In this document: piece after piece, positions 1 through 7,787 of the stretch
Position numbering within the stretch: position 1 is the stretch's first letter
Layout of the letters: every line of letters begins with the position of its first letter
Assembly: GCF_003254705.1 (NCBI RefSeq)
Contig: NZ_QFYR01000001.1
Location: 1,054,001 to 1,118,000, forward strand
DNA: 64,000 bases
Reading direction: 5' to 3'
DNA from: Phenylobacterium deserti
GTDB taxonomy: Bacteria > Pseudomonadota > Alphaproteobacteria > Caulobacterales > Caulobacteraceae
Program-made: the position numbers and the translations under genes
Notes under the pieces: model-generated
What the model was told of the DNA's origin: nothing
The model's database searches: none
Seen by the model: only the letters and a program-made list of their open reading frames with translations

Positions 1-563
1 CCCGCGCCGGCGACGCCGGCAAGGGCTTCGCGGTCGTCGCCTCCGAAGTGCGGGCTCTGGCCCAGCGCTCGGCGGAAGCGGCCAAGGACATCAAGACCCT
101 GATCAGCTCGTCCAGCGAGCAGGTGGGCAAGGGCGTCGAGCTGGTCGCCGAGACCGGCAAGGCCCTGCAGACCATCGTCAGCCAGGTGTCCGAGATCACT
201 GGCATCGTCACCGAGATCGCCGCCTCGGCCGCCGAACAGGCGACCGGCCTCAACGAGGTCAACACGGCCGTCAACCAGATGGACCAGGTGACCCAGCAGA
301 ACGCCGCCATGGTCGAGGAATCCACCGCCGCCAGTCAGTCGCTGGCCAGCGAAGCGGTCGAACTCGCCCGGCTGATGAACCAGTTCAAGATCAGCGCCGA
401 CGGCGCGGTGAAGACCATCGAGCCGGGTCGCAGGGCGGCTCCGCCGCAACCGGCGCTGGCGCGTCGTCCGACCGTGGGCGGCGGCTATCAATCGGGCGCC
501 GCCACGGCGCGCAAGCTCGAGCCCGCCGCGGCTCCGGCCGAAAACGAATGGGCGGAGTTCTGA
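1..563 (+). CDS. Methyl-accepting chemotaxis protein, C-terminal part (5' end outside window)
   Basis: The window opens inside this gene, read in the frame beginning at base 3. The first residues (AGDAGKGFAVVASEVRALAQ) are the highly conserved hairpin tip of the MCP signalling domain, which contacts CheA and CheW. A long heptad-rich helix with Ser/Thr/Ala/Gln-rich stretches follows, ending in a proline/alanine-rich linker and the C-terminal pentapeptide-like EWAEF. In other receptors such a tail (NWETF type) tethers the methylation enzymes CheR/CheB. Sensor and membrane regions lie upstream of the window, so ligand and topology cannot be judged. cheW follows after 2 bases, so receptor and adaptor are probably co-transcribed. 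Confidence 0.93.
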   Translation, partial: RAGDAGKGFAVVASEVRALAQRSAEAAKDIKTLISSSSEQVGKGVELVAETGKALQTIVSQVSEITGIVTEIAASAAEQATGLNEVNTAVNQMDQVTQQNAAMVEESTAASQSLASEAVELARLMNQFKISADGAVKTIEPGRRAAPPQPALARRPTVGGGYQSGAATARKLEPAAAPAENEWAEF

Positions 564-565
564 GC

Positions 566-1033
566 ATGAGCCAATCGACCCTTCCCGCCGCCGGCGCGGA
601 GCTGATTTCGGTCAGCATCGGCGGGCAGCTCTACGCCATCGACATCATGCAGGTGCGTGAGATCCGGGGCTGGAACGTTTCCACGCCGCTGCCGCATGCG
701 CCGGACCACGTGCTGGGCATGATCAACCTGCGGGGCGTGATCCTGCCGGTGGTGGACCTCGGGGCCCGTCTGGGCCTCGGCAAGGCGACGCCGGGCCCGT
801 CCTCGGTGGTCATGGTGGCCCAGGTGGGCGATCGCCAGTTCGGCCTGCTGGTCGATGCGGTCTGCGACATCGTCCAGGTCACCGAAGGCCTGATGCAGCC
901 GCCGCCGGACGTGGGCGCCAACGTCCGCGACTTCGTGGCCGGGGTGATGAGCCTCGAGCAGGGCATCGTCTCCCTGCTCAGCCTCGACAACCTGCTTCCG
1001 GCGACGTCGGAAGCCTACGGCATGGTCGCCTGA
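566..1033 (+). CDS. cheW: Chemotaxis adaptor protein CheW
   Basis: A 155-residue single-domain CheW, the adaptor joining chemoreceptors to the kinase CheA. Typical landmarks are the start of the domain (ELISVSIGGQLYAIDIMQVREI), HVLGMINLRGVILPVVDL near the middle and FGLLVDAVCDIVQV later. I chose the ATG at 566 because GGCGGAG lies 8 bases before it. An in-frame ATG at 548 would overlap the receptor gene and has no ribosome site. The gene begins 2 bases after the receptor stop codon, so the two gene products probably work in one array. Its stop is 4 bases from the convergent apbE stop. Confidence 0.93.
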   Translation: MSQSTLPAAGAELISVSIGGQLYAIDIMQVREIRGWNVSTPLPHAPDHVLGMINLRGVILPVVDLGARLGLGKATPGPSSVVMVAQVGDRQFGLLVDAVCDIVQVTEGLMQPPPDVGANVRDFVAGVMSLEQGIVSLLSLDNLLPATSEAYGMVA

Positions 1034-1037
1034 GGCC

Positions 1038-2039
1038 CTAGTCCAGCATCGCGGCGAAGGCGGGCGTCAGCCGTTCCACGGCCCGTCCGCCCTCCCGCAC
1101 AACCATCCGGGCGGCCACGCCGCGGCTTTCCGCGAAGGCCAGGCCGGCGTCCGGGCCCAGCACCATCAGCACGGTGCAAAGCGCGTCCGCGTCCATGCAG
1201 CTCTCGTGCAGCACGGTGACTGCGGCGAGATCATTCTCCACCGGCCGACCGCTGCGGGGATCGAGGGTGTGGGCGAGCCTGCGCCCCGCGTTCTCGCGAA
1301 ACCGACGCCAGTCGCCGCTGGTGGCGATCGCCAGGTTGTGCAGGGCCACCCGCACCGGTCCTTGCGCGAGCACCGCAAGGTCCGGCGGGTCCTCCAGGTC
1401 CACCCACCAGGGCTCACCGGTCGGCTTGACGCCTGCGCCGCGCAGTTCCCCGCCGATCTCCACCAGATAGTCTTGCACGCCCAGCCGCTCCAGCGCGCGG
1501 GCGAGCTGGTCGACACCATAGCCCTTGGCGATGCCGGACAGGTCCAGAGCCACGCCGCCGGGCTGAACGGCCTTGCGACCGGCTGGATCAAGCCGGAGCC
1601 GCGTCCAACCGATCGCCCCCTGAGCTTCGGCCAGGACCGCAGGATCGGGCGCTGCTGCGATCGGTCCCGGCGGGCCAAAGCCCCAGAGATCCACCAGCCG
1701 GCCAGCCGTCGGGTCGAACGCGCCGCCGCTCGCCTCTGCAAAGGCGCAGGCACGCTCCAGAACCTCCCAGAACAAGGCGGGCAGGGCGATCGCCTGGCCT
1801 GCGGGCGCGCGGTTGAAGCGGCTGATGTCGGAGGCCGCTTCCCAGGGACTCATCTGGGCGACGATCTCGTCCACCACGCCCTGGAGCGCGCGCGACACCC
1901 GGGCGTCATCCAGGGCGGGCGGCGCGAAGAAGCGGGCCGACCAGGCTACGCCCATGGTCGGTCCCGAAAGCGTGTGCAGGACGCCCGCCGGGGGGCGGAC
2001 GGCCTGCGGATCGATGTCGAGGGGAACGGCGATGCGCAT
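1038..2039 (-). CDS. apbE: FAD:protein FMN transferase (ApbE family)
   Basis: 333 residues covering the whole ApbE domain. Recognisable blocks in order: GPTMGVAWSARF near residue 27, MSPWEAASDISRFN near 63, GAFDPTAGRLVDLWGFG near 106, DLSGIAKGYGVD near 168, VEIGGELRGAG near 195, HTLDPRSGRPV near 257 and the metal-binding MDADALCT near 282. ApbE enzymes use Mg2+ and FAD to attach FMN to Ser/Thr of extracytoplasmic redox proteins. No signal peptide or lipobox is visible, which is unusual for the family. It is the last gene of the leftward PepSY-DUF2271-DUF4198-apbE operon (12-base gap), so its target is presumably encoded there. The family call is safe; the target is inference. Confidence 0.92.
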   Translation of the reverse strand: MRIAVPLDIDPQAVRPPAGVLHTLSGPTMGVAWSARFFAPPALDDARVSRALQGVVDEIVAQMSPWEAASDISRFNRAPAGQAIALPALFWEVLERACAFAEASGGAFDPTAGRLVDLWGFGPPGPIAAAPDPAVLAEAQGAIGWTRLRLDPAGRKAVQPGGVALDLSGIAKGYGVDQLARALERLGVQDYLVEIGGELRGAGVKPTGEPWWVDLEDPPDLAVLAQGPVRVALHNLAIATSGDWRRFRENAGRRLAHTLDPRSGRPVENDLAAVTVLHESCMDADALCTVLMVLGPDAGLAFAESRGVAARMVVREGGRAVERLTPAFAAMLD

Positions 2040-2051
2040 CGCCGCCGCCCG

Positions 2052-2867
2052 CTATTCCGGCAGCACCTCGAAGGTCGCTACGTAGGCGGCGCTGCGTTCG
2101 GCGTTGGGGATGGTGCTGGCGCCGCCGCGAGCCTCGGCCTCGATCCAGTACATGCCTGGCTGCGGCCAGCTGTAGGAGAACAGGCCCTCGGCGTTGGTCT
2201 TCACCTTGGCTTCCACCGGCTTTGCGAGGTAGCGGCCGCCGCCCAGGACGATGTCCACCTCGGTGTCGCGCGCCGGCTTGCCGTCCAACAGCAACTTGAA
2301 TGAGGCGCTTTCGCCGGCCACCAGATCGTTAGGGTGGGTGACGGGCTGCAGCTCCAAGCCCTGGCCGCTGGGCTTCAGGGCGTCGGTGCTCGGCGCCCCG
2401 GCGGTGACAAAGGTCTCCACCCGGCGGGTGCTCTGGGTGACCTTCACTTCGGTGGCGCCGGCCGGGACGGCGGTGGCCAGCTCGGTGGCGCGGCCGCGCC
2501 AGCGCTTGGTCTCGCCGTTCAGCTTGTAAGAGGCGAAGACGCCATCGTTCACCGTGCCGATCCGATAGGTGCCCGGCTTGGCGAGCTCCACGTCGAAGGT
2601 GCTGCGGTACTTGCCGGTGGCGGCGTTCTGCGGGGTCAGCTTGGCGCCGTCCGGACCGGTGATGGTCATGGCGTCCAGCCGCATGGGCACGTGGTCGAAG
2701 AAGAACAGGTCGTTGGACACGGCGGCGTCCACCGTGACGAAGCTGCCTTCCTTGGACAGCACCGTGCTGGACGGCAGGATCCATTGGCGGTGAGCGCTGG
2801 CGGCGGCCGGGACGATCAGGGCCGTGACGAAGGCGGCGGCGGCGACGCCGCGACGGATGGCGGTCAT
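2052..2867 (-). CDS. DUF4198 domain-containing periplasmic protein
   Basis: 271 residues with a clear Sec signal peptide (basic start, hydrophobic core to about residue 24, then ASAHRQWILPS). The mature start HRQWILPSST followed by beta-rich repeats and a C-terminal PGMYWIEAEARGG block matches DUF4198, a periplasmic beta-sandwich family often encoded with iron/siderophore or nickel uptake genes. The start at 2867 has GGAGG 9 bases upstream; the frame is open further upstream but has no signal peptide there. It sits between the DUF2271 gene and apbE. Molecular function is not known; a role in binding or presenting a metal or cofactor is inference from context. Confidence 0.82.
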   Translation of the reverse strand: MTAIRRGVAAAAFVTALIVPAAASAHRQWILPSSTVLSKEGSFVTVDAAVSNDLFFFDHVPMRLDAMTITGPDGAKLTPQNAATGKYRSTFDVELAKPGTYRIGTVNDGVFASYKLNGETKRWRGRATELATAVPAGATEVKVTQSTRRVETFVTAGAPSTDALKPSGQGLELQPVTHPNDLVAGESASFKLLLDGKPARDTEVDIVLGGGRYLAKPVEAKVKTNAEGLFSYSWPQPGMYWIEAEARGGASTIPNAERSAAYVATFEVLPE

Positions 2868-2887
2868 TCTGGAAATCCTCCGAAGGG

Positions 2888-3409
2888 TCACGGGGTGACG
2901 GTGACGCTGACAGCGCCGAGTTCGCTTGAGCCTTTGCCCGAGGCGCTTTGCCGGCCCTTGGCGGGCCAGGTGAAGGGCACGCGGACCACCTCGCGCCCGC
3001 CAACCTCGCGGGCGGCTTCCACGACGAGGTTGTACTGGCCGGCCTGGAGGGCGCCGAGCGGGCTGGCCCCGGCCTTGAAGCTGATCTGCTGGCGGCCGGG
3101 CGCGCGGGTCGGGCCGGTGACGCCGTTGGCCAGGGTCTCGGACCGGCCAGCCTTGCGCCACCACTGGCGCATGTCCTTCAGCCAAGTCTTGCCCTCTTCC
3201 TTGGCCTTCTTGCCGTCGTACCAGACCGCCAGGGTCTTCACCGCCGAGCCGTCGCCCCGCTCCAGCCACATGGACACATAGGGGCGGTGGTACTCGGCGA
3301 CGGTCAGCCGCGGGATCTCGACCGCAACCTGCAGGTCGGCGGCCTGGGCCGCGCCGGCGGCGAAGCCGGAAAGGGCGGCGGTGGCGGTCGCGGCGGCGGT
3401 CAGGCGCAT
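2888..3409 (-). CDS. DUF2271 domain-containing periplasmic protein
   Basis: 173 residues with a signal peptide ending at AQAAD (about residue 24). The mature protein holds the DUF2271 hallmarks: IPRLTVAEYHRPYVSMWLE, then VWYDGKKAKEEGKTWLKDMR and WWRKAGRS, and a final beta-rich half. DUF2271 proteins are typically encoded beside PepSY-type membrane proteins and ApbE, suggesting they are part of an extracytoplasmic electron-transfer unit. I find no convincing ApbE flavinylation motif here; AGAS near residue 115 is only a weak resemblance. The gene lies 10 bases after the PepSY gene and 20 bases before DUF4198, consistent with one operon. Confidence 0.8.
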   Translation of the reverse strand: MRLTAAATATAALSGFAAGAAQAADLQVAVEIPRLTVAEYHRPYVSMWLERGDGSAVKTLAVWYDGKKAKEEGKTWLKDMRQWWRKAGRSETLANGVTGPTRAPGRQQISFKAGASPLGALQAGQYNLVVEAAREVGGREVVRVPFTWPAKGRQSASGKGSSELGAVSVTVTP

Positions 3410-3419
3410 GGGTCGCTCG

Positions 3420-4097
3420 TCAGTGGATGAGGAACAGGGCCAGCAGCAACGGCACGATCAGCCCGAGCCCGACCATCGGCCAAGTGAGCTTGCGAGCGTG
3501 CGAATGCATCTGGAGCAGAACAAGGCCGGTCACGCAGAACACCACGCAGCCGGCGGCGAAGACGTCGATGAACAGGCTCCACGCCGGACCCGAGTTGCGG
3601 CCCTTGTGGAGGTCGTTGAGGTAGGCGATCCAGCCGCGGCTGGTAAACTCGGCTTCGGCGTCGCCCGTGGCGGTGTCGATGCTGATCCAGCCGTCGCCGC
3701 CCGGGCGGGGCAGGGCGACATAGGCCTCGCCGTCATTCCACTCCACCGCGGCCTTGGCCGGGATCTTGGCGTCCAGGGCGTCGGCCGCCCAGGCGCGAAC
3801 CGGCTCGGGCAAGGCTCCCTTGGCGGCCTCGGCGGCGGCCAACGCCTGCAGCGCCGGCTGCGGCAGCACCGCCTGGCGGTGCTCGGTCTTCGGCTGGGCC
3901 TGGATAGCCGCCGCATGGTTCAGGGTGAAGCCGGTCACCGCGAACAGCAGCATGCCGATCAGGCAGATGGCGGCGCTGATCCAGTGCCATTGGACCATCT
4001 GGCGCAGGAAAGCGGCGCGGCGCTGCGCCTTTCGCTTCGCGGCCGCCCGGGCCTCGTCGGCCGGCGGTTTGACGGCGGTCGCCTGCGAAGCTGACAT
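3420..4097 (-). CDS. PepSY-associated transmembrane protein
   Basis: 225 residues. A basic N-terminus precedes membrane helix 1 (about 39-58), a periplasmic PepSY-like region (about 62-160) and helices 2 and 3 (about 174-196 and 205-224). Conserved histidines flank the membrane segments (H38 in QWHWIS, H61 in LNHAAA, H164 in LHKGRN, HSH at 198-200), as in PepSY_TM proteins thought to carry heme or pass electrons across the membrane. It is the first gene of the four-gene leftward operon ending in apbE. A Fur-box-like sequence lies 25-40 bases upstream of the ATG, so iron control is likely. The electron-transfer role is inference. Confidence 0.85.
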   Translation of the reverse strand: MSASQATAVKPPADEARAAAKRKAQRRAAFLRQMVQWHWISAAICLIGMLLFAVTGFTLNHAAAIQAQPKTEHRQAVLPQPALQALAAAEAAKGALPEPVRAWAADALDAKIPAKAAVEWNDGEAYVALPRPGGDGWISIDTATGDAEAEFTSRGWIAYLNDLHKGRNSGPAWSLFIDVFAAGCVVFCVTGLVLLQMHSHARKLTWPMVGLGLIVPLLLALFLIH

Positions 4098-4121
4098 TCA
4101 GATGGAGGTCCTGACGCTATC

Positions 4122-4137
4122 TGAGAATGCGTCGCAA
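4122..4137. promoter_or_regulatory. Fur-box-like sequence before the PepSY-apbE operon
   Basis: Read on the minus strand the site is TTGCGACGCATTCTCA. It matches 13 of 16 positions of the half-palindromic pattern TTGCGAATGATTCTCA common in proteobacterial Fur boxes; the mismatches cluster in the centre. It lies 25-40 bases before the ATG of the PepSY gene and about 110 bases before the divergent glycosyltransferase. The operon content (PepSY, DUF4198, ApbE) fits iron regulation. This is a by-eye match. Confidence 0.4.
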
Positions 4138-4248
4138 TAACGGGTCTATGACCTGGGCGCAAGGGCGGCGCTTCCACGCCCCGCCCGCTGGATCGGCGCG
4201 GACCGATTGCCTACAACCCGCGCAGCCGACGCGGCACAGGGGTGCTTC

Positions 4249-5913
4249 TTGCAGCGCAATCTCGTCGCCTTCCGCTTTGAGCCGGACGGGTACGATCTGA
4301 AGGGCCCGAAGCTTATGGGGCGGCAGGCCGCCGGCAACGGCTTCCTGCGCGCGGCGGTGGCGGCTCGGGGCGACGCCCCCCTGATCGGGTATGGCCCGTC
4401 GCCGCAGAGCGGCGAGGCTTTCGCTCAGCTGGTCCGCGAGATCGATCCGGCCGCCTCCACCGCCTGGCTCGATGCCATGGCCTTCGACCAGTTCGCGCAG
4501 ATCGGGGTCTGCCACCGTCCGGACGCCGCCCTGGTTGCGGAAGCGCAGTTGAGGCTGCGGACCGGCCCTGGCCGCTACAGCCTGACGGGGGTGACGCACA
4601 CGCTTTCCACACGCACCATGATGGACGGCATGGCCGCCTATGCAGCTGCGCCGCTGGAGCCTTGGGATGCGGTCGTCTGCACCTCGCGCTCGGCGGTGAG
4701 CGTCATCGAAACGGTCCTGGCCGAGCAACGCGACTACCTGGCCTGGCGCTTCGGCGCGCAGATCCCACCGTCCGGCCCGCAGCTGCCGGTGATCCCGCTG
4801 GGCGTCCACGCGACCGATTTCGTGATCGACGACGAGGCGCGCGCCGCGGCGCGAGCTGGTCTGAACATCGCGGAAGGCGAAACCGTCGCGCTGTTCGCCG
4901 GGCGCCTGGCGTTCAGCGACAAGGCGCACCCGTTCGCCATGTTCGCCGGCCTGGAAGCGGTCGCCGCCCGCACCGGCCGCAAGATCACCCTGCTCCTGGC
5001 CGGCAAGTTTCCGGCGCGCCTGCATGAGGAGGCCTTCCGCACCGGGGTTCTGGCGTTCTGCCCCAGCGTCCGCGTGATCTTCGTGGATGGCGCCAATGCG
5101 CTGGCCTACCGGCAGGGCTGGAGGGCAGCGGATCTGTTCGTCTCCCTGGCCGACAGCATTCAGGAGACGTTCGGCCTGACGCCGCTCGAGGCCATGGCGG
5201 CGGGCTTGCCGGTGGTGGTCAGCGACTGGGACGGCTATCGCGAAACAGTGCGTGATGGGATCGACGGCTTCCGGATCCGCACGCTTGCGCCGGAGGCCGG
5301 GTCAGGAGAGCTGCTGGCCGCCGCCCTGGAAAGTGAGACCTACAATGCCGGGCGTTTCGCGTGGCGCACGGCTGTCGGGACCTTTGTGGATCTTGACCAG
5401 CTGATCGACCGGCTGACCGCTCTGGTCGAGCAGCCTGAGCTTCGCCGCAGGCTGGGCGCGTCAGGGCAGGCCCGCGCCCGCGCCGAATTCGACTGGGCGG
5501 TGGTGTACCGGCAGTACCAGGCGCTGTGGCGCGAGCTGAACGCCCGGCGTCAGGCGGTCGTGGCCGAGCCGTCGACCGCCGCGCGCCTGGCTTCAGCGCC
5601 GAGGGGCTATGCCGGCCGGATCGATCCCTACCGGCTATTCGGACACTACCCGACGGAGCAGATCACGGCGGCCACCCGCTTCATCTTGCGGCCGGGGGCC
5701 GATGGGGAGGCGTTCGCCCGCCGCTCGCAGCACACGCTTTTCCTGGAGTCCTTCGCCCCGCCGGAGCGGGCGCTTCTGGCGCTGCAGCGGCTTGCGGCAG
5801 GACCGGCCACGGTGGCGCAGATCGCCGCCGCGGCCGGAGCCTCGGAACACCATGCGATCCTGCTGTGCGGATCGCTGGGCAAGATGGGCCTGATCGCGGC
5901 CGAGGCGGCCTAG
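4249..5913 (+). CDS. Glycosyltransferase family 4-like protein with C-terminal winged-helix-like tail
   Basis: About 554 residues. The N-terminal half holds a GT-B donor/acceptor fold; the C-terminal GT1/GT4 domain shows VALFAGRLAFSDKAHP, then SLADSIQETFGLTPLEAMAA and GLPVVVSDWDGYRETV, the nucleotide-sugar binding EX7E-type block. After about residue 455 comes an unusual tail: a linker RIDPYRLFGHYPTEQ and a short region (LLALQRLAAGPATVAQIAAA) that reads like a winged-helix module. The TTG at 4249 is preferred because AGGGG precedes it by 6 bases; the frame is open to a TTG at 4207 lacking such a site. Sugar and acceptor are unknown. Its TAG shares bases with the convergent aldo/keto reductase stop. 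Confidence 0.8.
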   Translation: MQRNLVAFRFEPDGYDLKGPKLMGRQAAGNGFLRAAVAARGDAPLIGYGPSPQSGEAFAQLVREIDPAASTAWLDAMAFDQFAQIGVCHRPDAALVAEAQLRLRTGPGRYSLTGVTHTLSTRTMMDGMAAYAAAPLEPWDAVVCTSRSAVSVIETVLAEQRDYLAWRFGAQIPPSGPQLPVIPLGVHATDFVIDDEARAAARAGLNIAEGETVALFAGRLAFSDKAHPFAMFAGLEAVAARTGRKITLLLAGKFPARLHEEAFRTGVLAFCPSVRVIFVDGANALAYRQGWRAADLFVSLADSIQETFGLTPLEAMAAGLPVVVSDWDGYRETVRDGIDGFRIRTLAPEAGSGELLAAALESETYNAGRFAWRTAVGTFVDLDQLIDRLTALVEQPELRRRLGASGQARARAEFDWAVVYRQYQALWRELNARRQAVVAEPSTAARLASAPRGYAGRIDPYRLFGHYPTEQITAATRFILRPGADGEAFARRSQHTLFLESFAPPERALLALQRLAAGPATVAQIAAAAGASEHHAILLCGSLGKMGLIAAEAA

Positions 5914-6959
5914 ACCACGTCGCCGGCGCCCAGGCCGGACGACACCTTCCAGAGGTCGATGCCGCCGTCCGTGGCGTGGCTGTCGATGTCGGACAGCTCC
6001 TCGGTGGAGAAGGCGGTGTTCTTCAGGGCCGCCAGGCTGTCCTCGAGCTGTTCCACGGTGCGCGCGCCGATCAGGGCCGAGGTGACGCGCGGGTCGCGCA
6101 GGGTCCAGGCGATGGCCATCTGGGCCAGGGTCTGGCCGCGGCGGGCGGCGATCTCGTTCAGCTGGCGGATGCGCTCGATGTTCTCGGGCGTGATCAGCTT
6201 CGGGTTCAGCGAGCCTTCCTTGGCGGCGCGGGAGTCCTCCGGCACGCCGTTCAGGTACTTGCGCGTCAGCATGCCCTGGGCCAGCGGCGAAAAGGCGATG
6301 CAGCCGACGCCCAGCTCTTCCAGGGTGTCCAGCAGGCCCTGCTCGATCCAGCGGTTGATCAGCGAATAGGACGGCTGGTGGATCAAGAGCGGCACGCCCT
6401 CGCTCTTCAAGATCGCGTGCGCCTGGCGGGTCAGCTCGGGCGAGTAGGAACTGATGCCCACGTAGAGCGCCTTGCCCTGCTTCCAGGCGGTGGCCAGGGC
6501 GCCCATGGTCTCTTCCAGCGGCGTCGTGGGATCGACCCGGTGCGAATAGAAGATGTCGACATAGTCGAGCCCCATGCGCTTGAGGCTCTGGTCGAGGCTG
6601 GCCAGCAGGTACTTGCGCGAGCCGCCGATGCCGCCATACGGGCCGGGCCACATGTCCCAGCCGGCCTTGGTGGAGATCACCAGCTCGTCGCGATAGGGCC
6701 GGAAATCGAGGTCCATCCAGCGGCCGAAGTTCTCTTCCGCCGAGCCGTAGGGCGGGCCGTAGTTGTTGGCCAGGTCGAAGTGGGTCACCCCCAGGTCGAA
6801 CGCCCGGCGCAGGATCGCGCGGCCGGTCTCGAAGACATCCACGCCTCCGAAGTTCTGCCACAGCCCCAGGGAGATCGCCGGCAGGTCCAGGCCGCTGCGG
6901 CCGCTGCGGCGGTAGGGCATGCGGCCGTCATAGCGATCGTCGGCGGCGACAAAGGTCAT
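5910..6959 (-). CDS. Aldo/keto reductase (YghZ / L-glyceraldehyde-3-phosphate reductase type)
   Basis: 349 residues forming a complete NADPH-dependent aldo/keto reductase barrel. Seen: YRRSGRSGLDLPAISLGLW at the start, FDLANNYGPPYGSAEENFGR with catalytic Asp and Tyr, VISTKAGWDMWPGPYG with the catalytic Lys, YVDIFYSHRVDPTTPLEETM carrying His, and the NADPH site SPLAQGMLTRKYL plus IGARTVEQLEDS. The PYGGIGGSRKYL insertion is typical of the YghZ/GpmB-like subgroup that reduces L-glyceraldehyde-3-phosphate and methylglyoxal. The ATG at 6959 is preceded by GAGGGAG. The true substrate cannot be told from sequence. The final codon overlaps the stop of the convergent glycosyltransferase in one CTAG. 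Confidence 0.9.
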   Translation of the reverse strand: MTFVAADDRYDGRMPYRRSGRSGLDLPAISLGLWQNFGGVDVFETGRAILRRAFDLGVTHFDLANNYGPPYGSAEENFGRWMDLDFRPYRDELVISTKAGWDMWPGPYGGIGGSRKYLLASLDQSLKRMGLDYVDIFYSHRVDPTTPLEETMGALATAWKQGKALYVGISSYSPELTRQAHAILKSEGVPLLIHQPSYSLINRWIEQGLLDTLEELGVGCIAFSPLAQGMLTRKYLNGVPEDSRAAKEGSLNPKLITPENIERIRQLNEIAARRGQTLAQMAIAWTLRDPRVTSALIGARTVEQLEDSLAALKNTAFSTEELSDIDSHATDGGIDLWKVSSGLGAGDVV

Positions 6960-7050
6960 CTTGGGGCTCCCTCGCTGGTCCTCGAAGGCGCGCCTTATGG
7001 CCCGCTGACGCGGACGCGTCGAGCGCGCCGCTGCGGGGTCTCTCAAATGC

Positions 7051-7084
7051 AAAAACGGGAGCCGGCGTTTCCGCGGGCTCCCGT
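7051..7084 (-). terminator. Rho-independent terminator behind the lipoprotein gene
   Basis: A perfect 9-bp stem (ACGGGAGCC at 7055-7063 with GGCTCCCGT at 7076-7084) encloses a 12-base loop. On the minus strand the stem is followed by a run of T (bases 7054-7051). It lies 28 bases after the stop codon of the leftward lipoprotein gene and before the start of the aldo/keto reductase, so it most likely separates the two leftward units. Confidence 0.8.
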
Positions 7085-7111
7085 CCGATCAGCCTAGGTG
7101 GTCCTTGTGTC

Positions 7112-7696
7112 TCAGCGGGGCTGAGGACGCTGGATGCGCGGCCCGAGGTTGTCCATCACGGCGCGTGCGTCGAAGGCGCGGATGTCGTCGGCGGGCTTGG
7201 GACCCCGGCCCATGACGATCTCGGCGCTGGTTTCGAAGCGTTCCACAGTGCGGACGTCCACGCGGCTCGCCCAGAAGGGGTCGCCCCAGAACGGATCCCA
7301 GGTGCGCCAGCCGTAGCCGCGGCCGTAGTAGCGCCAGGACGGGCGCCAGTAGCCGTAGGACGGGCCATACCAGGGACGATACAGCGGATCAGGTTCCACA
7401 TAGGTGCGTGCGTCGCGATCGGTCTGCCGGTCCACGATGGAGAACCAGTCATAACCCTGCTGAACGGTCAGCTCGGCTGCGCGGTAGAGAAGGTATCCCT
7501 CGACGGTCTCCCGCGAGGTGAGGCTGTTGCCCGCGAAGTTGACGCGGAAGCGGTTGGCCTCGATGCGTTGTTCAGAATAGCCGCCGGTCGTCCGTTGACC
7601 GGGAATGTTCGGCTGGTACGGCGTTGGCGTCGCACAAGCCGCCAAGCCGGCCGCCAGGACCAGGGCGGTTGCGATAGCGGCTGATCTTTTTGACAT
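7112..7696 (-). CDS. Outer-membrane-type lipoprotein (CC0125/CC1285-like family)
   Basis: 194 residues. The start at 7696 (MSKRSAAIATALVLAAGLAA) is followed by Cys in a lipobox LAAC, so the protein is probably lipidated at about residue 21. The mature part contains GGYSEQRIEANRFRVNFAG and VEGYLLYRAAELTVQQGYDW, a pattern I associate with a Caulobacter lipoprotein family (CC0125/CC1285). It then has an aromatic- and glycine-rich stretch (YGPSYGYWRPSWRYYGRGYG) near residues 113-132. The region upstream of this ATG is open but has no signal peptide. Function is unknown. A strong terminator lies just downstream, and the gene is probably monocistronic. Confidence 0.8.
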   Translation of the reverse strand: MSKRSAAIATALVLAAGLAACATPTPYQPNIPGQRTTGGYSEQRIEANRFRVNFAGNSLTSRETVEGYLLYRAAELTVQQGYDWFSIVDRQTDRDARTYVEPDPLYRPWYGPSYGYWRPSWRYYGRGYGWRTWDPFWGDPFWASRVDVRTVERFETSAEIVMGRGPKPADDIRAFDARAVMDNLGPRIQRPQPR

Positions 7697-7787
7697 GACT
7701 TGAGTTTTTCTAACCTCCGGTGCGTCCCTCGAAGGTACGCTATCCCGCACAACACTTGGCCGCAATTGTGGTTGCTCTAACGGCGCT

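Noticed and set aside
2052..4097. ApbE flavinylation sites in the DUF4198, DUF2271 or PepSY proteins
   Set aside because: Only GGAS and AGAS are found; the usual S/T-G-A-S/T-x-S/T pattern with upstream acidic residue is missing, so no site is claimed.
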